From Clostridiaceae bacterium Marseille-Q4149 (GTDB taxonomy: Bacteria; Bacillota; Clostridia; Oscillospirales; Oscillospiraceae): a DNA stretch of 64,000 nt. Each line of letters starts with the position of its first letter. Positions within the stretch are counted from its first letter, which is position 1. Below, one piece after another: positions 8,105 through 16,950 of the stretch. The DNA is taken from NCBI GenBank assembly GCA_018228685.1, contig CP073691.1, positions 620,001 to 684,000 on the forward strand. The letters are read 5' to 3'. Position numbers and translations under genes: made by a program. Under the pieces are notes generated by a model that saw nothing but the letters and a program-made list of their open reading frames with translations, did not search any database and had not been told where the DNA came from.

Positions 8105-9247
8105 ATGGATAAGATGACTCAGATTTTAGACATTCCCTCCATTAAAAATGATACAAACTTCTGGATGGTAAGAGCTAAGCGAGGCTTTTTCTTTGACGAG
8201 TTCATAAGGAATGAGTTTATTGCGATAGGTTGGAACTCAGTGACAAAGGCTATGATTAGTCAAAATCTTACTCGAAGTCAGTCAGACAGATTAAAAGCCT
8301 CGATAAAAGCTACATATGATGAAAGTAAGCCCGGAACGTCACTCAATAAGTGTATTCGTTTTTGCTACGAACTCAAAGCGGGAGACATTGCAGTTATTGT
8401 AGATAACAACAGGGTTGCTTTTGCATACATTGGAGAGTATTACGAAGAACAATCTCCAACCCTTACAGTCGAATTAGAAAAAGAGGTTCATCAGCAGATC
8501 GAAAAGGCAAATCCAAATACTGATACATTTACCTGCCCGTATATTAAACGAAGGAAAATCACACTGATTAAGGTGCTGACTGCTGATGATACAATAAGTC
8601 CGTATTTACAGAGTGCTATTGCGAGAAACTGGCATAGTTTAAGTGATTTGAACGAATACGCAGAACTGGTGTTGAGCGGATGCTTCGATACAGTTCTATT
8701 TAAGGATAAGCTTACTGTTACTTTTCGTGTAAAGCGAAAAGAAGAAATTAACGTTCTTGACCTCGCTAATTTTGTTCTGTGTGCTGCGCGATTATTATCG
8801 GACGATAAGCCGGAAACAGTTCAGGTCAAAACCACTCTTCATTCCCCTGGTGACGTAATTCTTCAAATATGGAATTTTGCACAGGAAAATGCGTTTCCTC
8901 TTTTAATATGCTATATGGCTATTTTTGGTGGAAAAGCGAGAGATTATGAATTTCACTCTATAATCGGCGTCATCAAAGGAATTATCAATCATAAATATGA
9001 CGAAGACAAGAAAAAAATCGAACTGAGAAAGCTGTCCGCAGAGGCTGATTTGGCAGAGCAACAGGCATTGAAGCAGAAACTCGAGAATATCGAAACTATG
9101 CGAAGACTTCAACTTTCCTCTGTGGACGCTTACGCGGAGCCTCTTGCTACTGCTGCAAAAAATCTTGCAGTTCAGCCAAGTTCTGCGACTATTATAGATA
9201 TAACAAAAATTCTTAAGTCTCAGCAGGAGGATCAGCCGCCGCAGTAA
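8105..9247 (+). CDS. Unknown protein with PUA/EVE-like N-terminus, defence-island neighbour
   Basis: 380 residues, not firmly recognised. Residues 17-110 (TNFWMVRAKRGFFFDEF, EFIAIGWNSV, LKAGDIAVIVDNNRVAFAYIGEYY) resemble the PUA-like/EVE domains that read modified bases and head many restriction enzymes. Residues 195-270 are a beta-rich module ending in TLHSPGDVILQIWNF. A hydrophobic stretch at about 265-285 and a Lys/Glu-rich coiled coil (300-345) follow. There is no visible nuclease motif. It has its own AAAGGAG site and closes the defence cluster. A role in sensing modified DNA is inferred from domain shape and context only. Confidence 0.45.
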   Translation: MDKMTQILDIPSIKNDTNFWMVRAKRGFFFDEFIRNEFIAIGWNSVTKAMISQNLTRSQSDRLKASIKATYDESKPGTSLNKCIRFCYELKAGDIAVIVDNNRVAFAYIGEYYEEQSPTLTVELEKEVHQQIEKANPNTDTFTCPYIKRRKITLIKVLTADDTISPYLQSAIARNWHSLSDLNEYAELVLSGCFDTVLFKDKLTVTFRVKRKEEINVLDLANFVLCAARLLSDDKPETVQVKTTLHSPGDVILQIWNFAQENAFPLLICYMAIFGGKARDYEFHSIIGVIKGIINHKYDEDKKKIELRKLSAEADLAEQQALKQKLENIETMRRLQLSSVDAYAEPLATAAKNLAVQPSSATIIDITKILKSQQEDQPPQ

Positions 9248-9288
9248 TCTATATAATAGCCACTCAGTCAATGCTTACACAAACTCTT

Positions 9289-9328
9289 CAAAATCCGGGT
9301 TGACATCTGCTCGGATTTTGATTATACT
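9289..9328 (+). promoter_or_regulatory. Promoter with operator for the XRE-DUF1016-recombinase operon
   Basis: TTGACA (9300-9305), 17-bp spacer, TATACT (9323-9328). A perfect 9-bp inverted repeat, CAAAATCCG (9289-9297) and CGGATTTTG (9312-9320), brackets the -35 box. This is where an XRE repressor encoded by the first gene would bind. Confidence 0.8.
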
Positions 9329-9358
9329 ATACTTAACCCGAATTGGAGGTTGAACAGC

Positions 9359-9715
9359 ATGAAACAACTGGGTATGCGTCTTCGCGCATTGCGGGAAGGA
9401 ATTGGCTTATCCCAATCAAAATTTGCCGACGTGATCGGCTCTACGCAGTCCAGCATCAACCGCTATGAAAACGGTCAGGCAACGCCGACTGTTGAGCTTC
9501 TGCGCAAGTATGCGGACTATTTTGACGTTTCAATGGACTATATTTTTGCCCGCTGCGATGATCCGCATGGCAAGCTGTATGAAGCGAAACCTCCGGTTGA
9601 CGCGAACAATCCTGAACTGAGGAAGTTTGTTGAGATGTGTTTCGACCCGGAATCACCGATGAACGAAAAGCTGAAAGAAGCAATGCTGAAAATGCTGGGG
9701 GAGGCGAAGATATGA
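9359..9715 (+). CDS. XRE-family transcriptional regulator
   Basis: 118 residues with an N-terminal cro/cI helix-turn-helix (LGMRLRALREGIGLSQSKFADVIG then STQSSINRYENG, YFDVSMDYI). The start at ATG 9359 is chosen because GGAGG lies nine bases upstream; an in-frame TTG at 9350 is inside that site. The C-terminal 45 residues are element-specific. Its stop overlaps the next ATG (ATGA), so it is co-translated with the nuclease gene. With the inverted repeat in its promoter, autorepression of the integration operon is likely. Confidence 0.88.
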   Translation: MKQLGMRLRALREGIGLSQSKFADVIGSTQSSINRYENGQATPTVELLRKYADYFDVSMDYIFARCDDPHGKLYEAKPPVDANNPELRKFVEMCFDPESPMNEKLKEAMLKMLGEAKI

Positions 9716-10734
9716 GCAATGAATTAACCCATAATCCGGGACAGTTCGATGAAGTCATCCATATCATCGACAACGCCCGCAGCCGCGCCATGAAAGCAGT
9801 CAATGCAGAGCTTATTCAGATGTATTGGAGCGTCGGTGCGTATTTGTCAGAGCTTTGTTCTGCATCAAGCTTTGGCGATAAGATCATTGACGAAGTTGCC
9901 GCATACATTGCGCAAGAGAACCCCAACATCAAAGGTTTCAATCGTCGCGGTCTCTATCGTATGAAGCAATTCTACGAGACCTACAAGGACGATGAATTTG
10001 TGACACCACTGGTGACACAAATCAGCTGGACAAACCATCTGCTTATTATGTCTGGCTCCAAGACGGCAGATGAACGGCATTTTTACATGGCGCTCTGTGC
10101 GAAGGAACATTATTCCAAACGCGAGTTGGAGCGTCAGATCGGCACATCGTACTATGAGCGTTCAATGATTTCTGCCAAGAAGCCGATGCCTGAATCCGTT
10201 TCGCATGATGTGCGTGAAAGCATCCTCGATACCTATGTGCTTGAGTTTCTGGACTTGCCGGAGCAATTTTCTGAAAAGAATCTCCGTAAAGCAATCATCG
10301 AAAATCTGAAGCAGTTTATACTTGAATTTGGTCGGGACTTTACCTTTATCGGTGAGGAGTACCGTGTTCAGGTCGGCAATACAGATTTCTTCATCGACTT
10401 GCTGTTTTATAACCGTGCGCTTTCCTGCCTTGTCCCGATTGAACTGAAAATCGGAAAATTCAAGCCGGAACACATCGGGCAGATCAATTTTTATCTCGAA
10501 GCACTTGACCGCGATGTGAAGAAGCCAAATGAAAATCCAAGTGTAGGCGTTATTCTTTGCGCCAGCAAGGATGACGCGGTTGTCGAATATGCTTTAAGCC
10601 GCAGTATGTCGCCCACACTTGTCGCAGATTATCGGCTTTGTCTTCCCGACAAGACGCTTCTACAAAACAAGCTGCGTGAATTGACAGAACTTGCTTTGGA
10701 AAGTGGCGAAGGCAACGAGGGTGATGAAGAATGA
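9712..10734 (+). CDS. DUF1016/YhcG family PD-(D/E)xK nuclease-like protein
   Basis: 340 residues. The N-terminal half (IIDNARSRAMKAVNAELIQMYWSVG, then FNRRGLYRMKQFYETY, LLIMSGS) is the YhcG N-domain. The C-terminal half (FGRDFTFIGEEYRVQVGNTDFFIDLLFYNR...LVPIELKIG) is the DUF1016 nuclease fold with D and ExK positions in place (FFIDLLF, PIELKIG). Members are found with mobile elements and as YhcG-type defence proteins. It overlaps the regulator upstream and the recombinase downstream by ATGA each, so all three form one coupled unit. The molecular role is uncertain; nuclease activity is predicted by fold. Confidence 0.82.
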   Translation: MSNELTHNPGQFDEVIHIIDNARSRAMKAVNAELIQMYWSVGAYLSELCSASSFGDKIIDEVAAYIAQENPNIKGFNRRGLYRMKQFYETYKDDEFVTPLVTQISWTNHLLIMSGSKTADERHFYMALCAKEHYSKRELERQIGTSYYERSMISAKKPMPESVSHDVRESILDTYVLEFLDLPEQFSEKNLRKAIIENLKQFILEFGRDFTFIGEEYRVQVGNTDFFIDLLFYNRALSCLVPIELKIGKFKPEHIGQINFYLEALDRDVKKPNENPSVGVILCASKDDAVVEYALSRSMSPTLVADYRLCLPDKTLLQNKLRELTELALESGEGNEGDEE

Positions 10735-12314
10735 ACGCTGTCATCTATGCCCGCTATTCCTCAGACAGCCAGCGCGAGGAATCCATTGAAGGTCAGCTCC
10801 GCGAGTGCCGGGAATATGCTGAACGCAATAATATGACCATCGTTGGAACGTATATTGACCGGGCATTATCTGCAAAAACAGCAGATCGACCGGAGTTCCA
10901 GCACATGATCAAGGACAGCGCAAAAGAGTTGTTCGAGATTGTGCTTGTATGGAAACTCGACCGCTTTTCCCGCGACCGTTACGACAGCGCACACTACAAG
11001 CACATTTTGAAAAAGAATGGTGTAAAGGTTGTTTCTGCGAAAGAGCATATCTCCGAAGGTCCGGAAGGAATCATTCTGGAAGCGATGCTGGAAGGCTATG
11101 CCGAGTTCTATTCTGCTGAGTTATCAGAGAAAATCCATCGCGGACAGAAAGAGAATGCTCTGAAAGGGAAAAACAACGGCGGTGGCGTTCCTCTCGGCTA
11201 TCTGTTGGACAAGAAAGCACAGAAGCTTGTGATTGATCCCGTGACTGCACCATTAGTGGTTGAGATATTTGAAAAGTATGCTGATGGCAAATCGGTTCGT
11301 TCCATTGTTGAGGATTTCAATGCCCGCGGACTTAAAACGAAAAGGGGACAGCCCTTCAATATCAATAGTTTCAGCTCTCTACTGAAAAACCGCAAATACA
11401 TTGGCGAGTATCGCTATCAGGATGTTGTAATTGAGGGCGGCGTTCCTGCTATCGTTCCGGAAGACCTGTTCAACCGTGTGCAGGAACGCATGGAGAAGAA
11501 CCGCCATGCTCCCGCAATGGTAAAAGCAAAAGAGGACTATCTGCTGACAACAAAGCTGTTCTGCGGTAAGTGTGAGCGCATGATGGTTGGTGAAAGCGGC
11601 AAGAGCCATACCGGCGCTATGCACTATTATTACAAATGCAGCTATTACAAATGCAGCGGTGCGAAGCGCCTGAAGGATTGCGACAAGAAGGCTGTTCGCA
11701 AAGACTGGATTGAGCGTGTTGTTGTTCGCCTGATCATGCAGCGCGTCATGGATGAAGAAAAGATCAACAGGCTCATTGACGCAATTCTTGTTATGCAGGA
11801 GCAGGAAGACACAACAATCCCTGCGCTTCGCTCACAGCTTGCGGAAACCGAGTCCTCCATTGGAAACATTCTGAAAGCAATCGAGCAGGGCATTTTCACG
11901 CCGTCCACCAAACAGCGGCTTGATGAGCTGGAAGCACGAAAAGAAGAAATCCTTATGAATATCCAGACTGCTGAACTGCAAAAGCCAAAGCTTACCCGCG
12001 AACAGATGACGGCATGGTTTGAGCAGTTCCGTCATGGCGATCCAGCAAACCGTGAGTTTCAGAAACGCTTGATTGATACATTTGTAAACGCCGTGTATGT
12101 GTTCGATGATAAACTGGTCTTGACCTACAACTATCAACATGGGACGCAGACAATTTCGCTTGACGAGATCGAATCGGCGCTGAGTTCGGATTTTGATGGG
12201 GCTACTCCACCATTGGACGTATATCCGAACCCTACATTGCGTGGGGAACGGTATTTGTCCAAACAAAAAGACACTCCTTACCGTAATGGTAGGGAGTGTT
12301 TTCTTTGTATCTAA
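10731..12314 (+). CDS. Large serine recombinase (integrase/resolvase)
   Basis: 527 residues; catalyses DNA integration or excision through a phosphoserine intermediate. Order of parts: resolvase domain 1-150 with the catalytic serine in YARYSSDSQREESIEGQ, then LDRFSRDRYD; a recombinase domain about 155-265 (GVPLGYLLDKKAQKLVIDP); a Cys-rich zinc-beta ribbon near 280-320 (LFCGKCERMMVG ... YKCSGAKRLKDC); and a coiled coil at 360-420. The start overlaps the previous stop. Length and domain order are complete, so it may be functional. Its C-terminal codons overlap a transcription terminator. Confidence 0.93.
   Translation: MNAVIYARYSSDSQREESIEGQLRECREYAERNNMTIVGTYIDRALSAKTADRPEFQHMIKDSAKELFEIVLVWKLDRFSRDRYDSAHYKHILKKNGVKVVSAKEHISEGPEGIILEAMLEGYAEFYSAELSEKIHRGQKENALKGKNNGGGVPLGYLLDKKAQKLVIDPVTAPLVVEIFEKYADGKSVRSIVEDFNARGLKTKRGQPFNINSFSSLLKNRKYIGEYRYQDVVIEGGVPAIVPEDLFNRVQERMEKNRHAPAMVKAKEDYLLTTKLFCGKCERMMVGESGKSHTGAMHYYYKCSYYKCSGAKRLKDCDKKAVRKDWIERVVVRLIMQRVMDEEKINRLIDAILVMQEQEDTTIPALRSQLAETESSIGNILKAIEQGIFTPSTKQRLDELEARKEEILMNIQTAELQKPKLTREQMTAWFEQFRHGDPANREFQKRLIDTFVNAVYVFDDKLVLTYNYQHGTQTISLDEIESALSSDFDGATPPLDVYPNPTLRGERYLSKQKDTPYRNGRECFLCI
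12271..12307 (+). terminator. Terminator overlapping the recombinase 3' end
   Basis: ACACTCCTTACC (12271-12282) pairs with GGTAGGGAGTGT (12288-12299), one G-T pair, followed by TTTTCTTTG. It lies inside the last codons of the recombinase gene. Confidence 0.8.
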
Positions 12315-12321
12315 GGCACTT

Positions 12322-12431
12322 AGGTGAGTTAGGTGAGTAATCGGGCTAAAATCCCTATAACTTCTTCTTAGTACGCGCGTATATAGAAATAGTTATAGGG
12401 AAATGTACCCGATTACTCACCTTCCTCACCT
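12322..12431. repeat. Long imperfect inverted repeat
   Basis: The 24-bp arm 12322-12345 is the reverse complement of 12408-12431 at 22 positions. A second perfect 10-bp arm pair lies inside it (CCCTATAACT 12353-12362, AGTTATAGGG 12391-12400), around a loop with alternating purine-pyrimidine GTACGCGCGTATAT. It lies between the convergent recombinase and amidase genes. It could be an attachment or end structure of the element; no function is proven. Confidence 0.7.
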
Positions 12432-12462
12432 AAACTTTTTAAATTTAGGGGCAATTATAGTC

Positions 12463-13152
12463 TTACTTCTTCCCTTTCACCACGAACCCGGCAAACCCCG
12501 CCGCTTTCAGCTTTTCCAGCATCCTGTCGGCGTTGGCGCGGACGGCGAAGGCTCCCACCTGGACCCGGTACAGCACCTGTTCGGCGTCGGCCTTGGGTTC
12601 TTCGGCAGGCTTCTGCGTCTGAGCCGGGACGAAGGCCACGCCCAGGTACTTGCACAGGCCCTTGGCGATGGCCTCGCCGATCTCCGTGGTGTGCTCCACG
12701 ATCCACTTGGCACCCTCCACCGTGTCGTGGAATTCGCACTCACAGTACACCGTGGGAGCCGCCGGAGTCCGCACCTCGTAAAGGTTGGGGTTCTTCTGCA
12801 CGTTCTCGGACGTTCCCGGCGTCAGCGGGGCCAGCTCGTTGAACACCGCCTTGCAGGCGTCGTACCCCTTGCCGGGGATGGCGTAGCAGAACAGCCGGGT
12901 GCCCATGACCTGCTTGTTGCAGGCGTTGGTGTGGACGCAGTTGTGAATGTCCGCCTTGAAAGCGTTGGACTGGGCGCAGCGCTGGGCCATGGTGGAGCCC
13001 AGAGCCGCCACCTGCACCTCCACGCCGCTGCGGCGCAGGGCCGCCGCCTCCGCCTCGGCGATCTTCTGGCACTGGGCGTGCTCGTTGGTGTTGCCCCAGG
13101 CGTAAGCGTTGCTCACCTGGTCGCTGGGGCTGATGTAGACCTTCTTACTCAT
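12463..13152 (-). CDS. Phage-type N-acetylmuramoyl-L-alanine amidase with SPOR domain (endolysin)
   Basis: 229 residues. Residues 1-170 are an Amidase_3 domain (VYISPSDQ, NAYAWGNTNEHAQ, DIHNCVHTNACNKQVMGTRLF, ECEFHDTVEGAKWI) with His and Glu zinc/catalytic positions. Residues 190-229 (YRVQVGAFAVRANADRMLEKL) are a SPOR peptidoglycan-binding repeat. It would cut the amide bond between muramic acid and the stem peptide during lysis. It overlaps the upstream holin gene by 8 bp, a normal lysis cassette. There is no signal peptide, as expected when a holin provides release. Confidence 0.9.
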   Translation of the reverse strand: MSKKVYISPSDQVSNAYAWGNTNEHAQCQKIAEAEAAALRRSGVEVQVAALGSTMAQRCAQSNAFKADIHNCVHTNACNKQVMGTRLFCYAIPGKGYDACKAVFNELAPLTPGTSENVQKNPNLYEVRTPAAPTVYCECEFHDTVEGAKWIVEHTTEIGEAIAKGLCKYLGVAFVPAQTQKPAEEPKADAEQVLYRVQVGAFAVRANADRMLEKLKAAGFAGFVVKGKK

Positions 13153-13615
13153 CGCTATTCTCCTCTCCCGGCAGGTTCTCCTCTGCCGTGTCCTCGGTGT
13201 GTACCTTCAGCTTTTTTAGCAGGGCCTGCATAAAGCCCGGCACCGGTGCGCCAATGGCCGAAACGTTCTCCAGAATGGACAGCAGCTCGTTGATGACCAG
13301 CCAGATGATGACGATGCTGGCAAACAGGAAGTCCACCGGCCAGCTCCAGCCCAGGCTGTCCGCCCCGTAGCGCAGAAGCCAGTCCACCACGCAGGCCACC
13401 CCGACGATGACCAGGTAGCCCACCTTTTTCAGGATGCCCCACAGGCCCACCCGGGAGGACAGCTCCCCGGCGTGCCAGGCTTTGGCCATGCCGGTGATGT
13501 AGTCCAGGACCATCACCACCAGCAGCACCAGCACCGGCACCAGCAGCTGGATGCCGTAAGCGCACAGCGCCCCCAGCGCAGCCGCCAGCGCGGCCTTGAT
13601 TGTGTTTTCTTTCAT
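13145..13615 (-). CDS. Phage holin
   Basis: 156 residues with three or four membrane helices (about 5-25, 26-42, 65-85, 95-115) and a charged C-terminal tail (KKLKVHTEDTAEENLPGEENSDE). The pattern VLDYITGMAKAWHAGELSSRVGLWGILKKVGY is the signature of the Firmicutes phage holin/toxin-secretion family. It would form membrane lesions that release the amidase encoded just downstream. AAGGAG precedes ATG 13615. Confidence 0.88.
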   Translation of the reverse strand: MKENTIKAALAAALGALCAYGIQLLVPVLVLLVVMVLDYITGMAKAWHAGELSSRVGLWGILKKVGYLVIVGVACVVDWLLRYGADSLGWSWPVDFLFASIVIIWLVINELLSILENVSAIGAPVPGFMQALLKKLKVHTEDTAEENLPGEENSDE

Positions 13616-13651
13616 GTAAAATCTCCTTTCCTGCCGCCTTGGGCGGCGTGA

Positions 13652-16038
13652 TTACTGCGTGAATGCCTTGGCCGACAGATTGCCGCTGTTGTCCACGGCG
13701 ATGGTGTACAGGGTGCCGTTGGGGGCCTGCACAAATACGTTGGCCATGTTCTGCTTGACCTCATCACCGAACTGCATGGGGGTGCCCACCCACACCTGCT
13801 TATAGGCGATCTCCTGGTTCTTGGTGATGATGGCCCCGGCGGCATCACCGTTGCCCACGATACGAATGAACCTCGCGCTGAGATCGTTAATGGTAATACT
13901 AAAGCCCTTGCCGTCGCTGTCGAATACTGCATCGTAGGAGGTCCCGGAGGTGGCTTTGTATGTCGCAGCGCCAGTAGACTCCTTCAGGTCATTGTACTGT
14001 ACAGCAATGGGCCAGATGGAGCCGCCGCCGCTCTCAAAGGTGCCATCCGGGCAGCGCACCCGGATCACGTCCCCGGCCTTGCACCCGATATAACCGCTTG
14101 TCCACATGGTGTAGTTCCGCACGTCGGTACTTTCTGTACCGCTCCCGTTCAGGCGGGTTTGAGATTTAAAATTCGAACTCGATTGGTTCAACTGGTTCGT
14201 AAAATTCGGCTGCTGCTGGTATTCACCCTCGGCGGCCTGGACGAACGAGGTATCCGCCGGGGTGATGGGCGCGGCGACAGGCTGCCACCATCCGGAGCCG
14301 GTCCACCACTTGGACTTGCCCAGGCTGCTGTCCCAGACGGACATACCCGGGTAATACTTATCTGCGTCCAGAGACCCGCCCTGACCGGGCAGGGCAACGG
14401 TATCCGCCAGATACTGCCGGTTTCCGCTGGCGTAGCCATTGTAGGGCACCAGCCCGGAAGGGGTAGGATAGAAGTAGCCGTTAAGCCCATCTGTCGCAAG
14501 AAAAATCTTGCTGTCTGCGCTGGGGATCGTGGCCAGCAGGTCGGGCAGCTGCCCGGTGCGCCCGGCGGACCGGATGATGGAAAACCCGATCAGCGACAGC
14601 GCAATCTGCGCGGTGGGGCCGGTTACGTCCACAAGCGCTGTGTTGGTGTAGGTGTCGGCGCTGCGCTCATAGAGCTGGAGCCCGCACACGGTGACCGTTG
14701 CGCGGTTGGCCATCATGATGGGCACGCCTGCCGTCTGCCGCCAGCCGTAAAAGCCGTTAATGGTGAGATTGCTGTCCACCCCGGCGGAGACATACACCGC
14801 CGCGTCCTTGGACTCGGCCCCGCACCCGTTGAGCACCACGCCATTGCCGGTTATGCTGAAAATCGTCCCTGTGCCGCCGTCGCAGCACACCTGTGACAGG
14901 GAGCTGTAGGCGGACTGGATGATATACGGGTTGGCCGCGCCGCTGCAATAGACCCGTTCCAGGACGGTACTGGTGCCGTAGTCGATGTGGACGGCATTGG
15001 AGGCGCACACAAGATACAGGTCCGCCAGCCGCCGGGCCAGCTGTCCACCGTGGGCATGGCTTTGGCGGCATTGCCGGTTTTCTTGATGATGGCGGTGGAC
15101 GGATTCTCGCCGATCAGCGCCGGACTGCGGCCCTCCCACCATTTGACGCCGTCGATGGTGGTCACCGCATCGCTGTAGGTCTGGATGACCAGCGGCGCGG
15201 TGATGATGTAGGTGCCCGCCGGGACATACACGGCCATGGCCAGCGTCGACACAGCCCTGTCAATGGCCGCCTGAATGGCTGCCGTGTCATCCGTGCTGCC
15301 GTCGCCCTTGGCCCCGAAATCCCTGACGTTCAGGATGCCTCCGGCTTTTTTCTTCCAGCTGGCAGGGCGTCCGTCCGCCCCGACGGTATCCACCGCAATC
15401 TGGTCGCCTGCGGACAGCCCCGACAGGCCCATTGCGCCGGCAATGGAGGAAGCCGTCACGCTGGCGTCGGACCCGGCGGGGCCTCGCGGGCCGGTCGCGC
15501 CGGTGTCGCCCTTGGGTCCCTTCAGATTGGCCAGAGCCACCACATTGTCCCAGTTTTTCCCATCGCCGGAAAACTGGATGTATCCGCCCTCCACCCGCAT
15601 GGACGAGACCGCCGGGTGCTCCGTCAGATAATCCGCCACCGCCTGGGCGACGCTCTCCGGCTGCACCGCAATCAGCCGATTGAGCTTTTCCGTGAGCTGA
15701 TCGTACACATCCTCCGCCGGGTCTGCCGGAGCGCCGCCGGGGGTGGTGACAGACGGCAGCACCCGCAGGTCCGCCGCCCGGCTGGTGTGCAGGTCCCCGG
15801 CGTACAGGCCCACGGACGCCCACCCCGGTGTGCTGAGCACCGGCAGAGCCGCCGTACTACCGGTGAACACCACGTCCTGATAGCTCCCGTCCGCCAGGTT
15901 TACCCGCATGGTTTTGGCGCCATAGGGGGTCCACTCATCGTCCAGGGCCCACACCACCGTGTAGTCGCTGTTGCCGCGGATCACGGTCCCTGTGCCTCCG
16001 GCCCGCTTGTCCCGAGTTTTGATCTTGATTTCAGGCAT
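13652..16038 (-). pseudogene. Phage tail/receptor-binding protein with pectate-lyase-like fold, frameshifted
   Basis: Two overlapping reading frames form one long gene. The upstream part starts at ATG 16038 ([17 protein letters not shown]) and contains a short collagen-like segment ([16 protein letters not shown]) and a beta-helix entry ([22 protein letters not shown]). The downstream part continues with [23 protein letters not shown] beta-helix and ends at 13652. The switch lies near 15043-15044: adding one G on the plus strand would restore [15 protein letters not shown]. The gene is next to holin and amidase, as tail genes are in phages. The single-base loss makes the protein truncated unless it is a sequencing error. 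Confidence 0.8.
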
Positions 16039-16126
16039 TTGCATCATCTCCCTTCGGATACGCCTGTACGCGGCGGAAAAGTTGCCCCCGCTGTTGCCGT
16101 CTCCGTTTTCGCTGACAGTTGACAGC

Positions 16127-16927
16127 ATGGCCCTGCGATGCTACGGCTTCGCCCGCACCGGCGAGGACGCCGCCTATCTGGCCTCTGACATCCCCCTGGA
16201 GCAGGTGGAGCAGGGCCTGGCTGCACTGAAAACCCTGGGCGTTGGCGGCTTCAACGTCACCATGCCCTGCAGGACCGCCGTGGCGGGGCTGGTGGACGAG
16301 CTGCCCCCCGCCGCCAGACTCATCGGCGCCTGCAACACCGTTACCGTCAGCCAGGACGGCAGACTCACCGGTCACAACACCGACGGCATCGGCTTTGTCC
16401 GCAATCTCCACGAAAACGGCGTGGAGGTCCGGGGCAAGCGTCTGGTGGTGCTGAGCGCAGGCGGCGCGGTTACCGCCATCTGCGTGCAGGCCGCTTTGGA
16501 CGGCGCGGCGGAGATCGCCATCTTCAACCGTGACGACGAGTTTTTCGCCAACGGACGGCACACTGTGGAGAAGCTGGCCCAGGCCGTGCCCGGCTGCAAG
16601 GCATCCATCACCCCGCTGGAGGACGGCGCAGCCCTGGCCGATGCGGTGCGTCACTGCGACATCCTGGTGAACGCCACCCGTGTGGGCATGAAGCCCCTGG
16701 ACGGCGAGACGTTGGTCGATCCCGCCCTGTTCCGCGCCGATCTGGTGGTGGCGGACACGGTGTATAATCCCCGTGAGACCCGGATGATCCGGGAAGCCAG
16801 GGCCGCAGGCTGCCAGGCCGCCGTGGGCGGCATCGGTATGCTGCTGTGGCAGGGCGTGGCCGCCTTCAAGCTGTTCACCGGCAAGGATATGCCCACCCAG
16901 GAAGTGCTGGAGAAGTTCCTCTCCTGA
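16127..16927 (+). pseudogene. aroE: Shikimate dehydrogenase, N-terminus missing
   Basis: From ATG 16127 the frame reads [56 protein letters not shown] and GGAVTAICVQAAL, all AroE blocks: substrate site, catalytic Lys region (here MPCRT instead of the usual MPxKx) and NADP site. About 25-35 N-terminal residues with the SxSLSP substrate motif are absent. Upstream sequence is the start of the phage tail gene on the other strand. The enzyme would reduce 3-dehydroshikimate with NADPH; without the SxS motif it is almost certainly inactive. The prophage joint probably removed the start. Confidence 0.75.
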
Positions 16928-16950
16928 CAACGAGAAAGTGAGGTGCGACG

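Noticed and set aside
12403..13233. 276-codon plus-strand open frame
   Set aside because: Lies antisense to the amidase gene, which has clear catalytic motifs; the plus frame has none.
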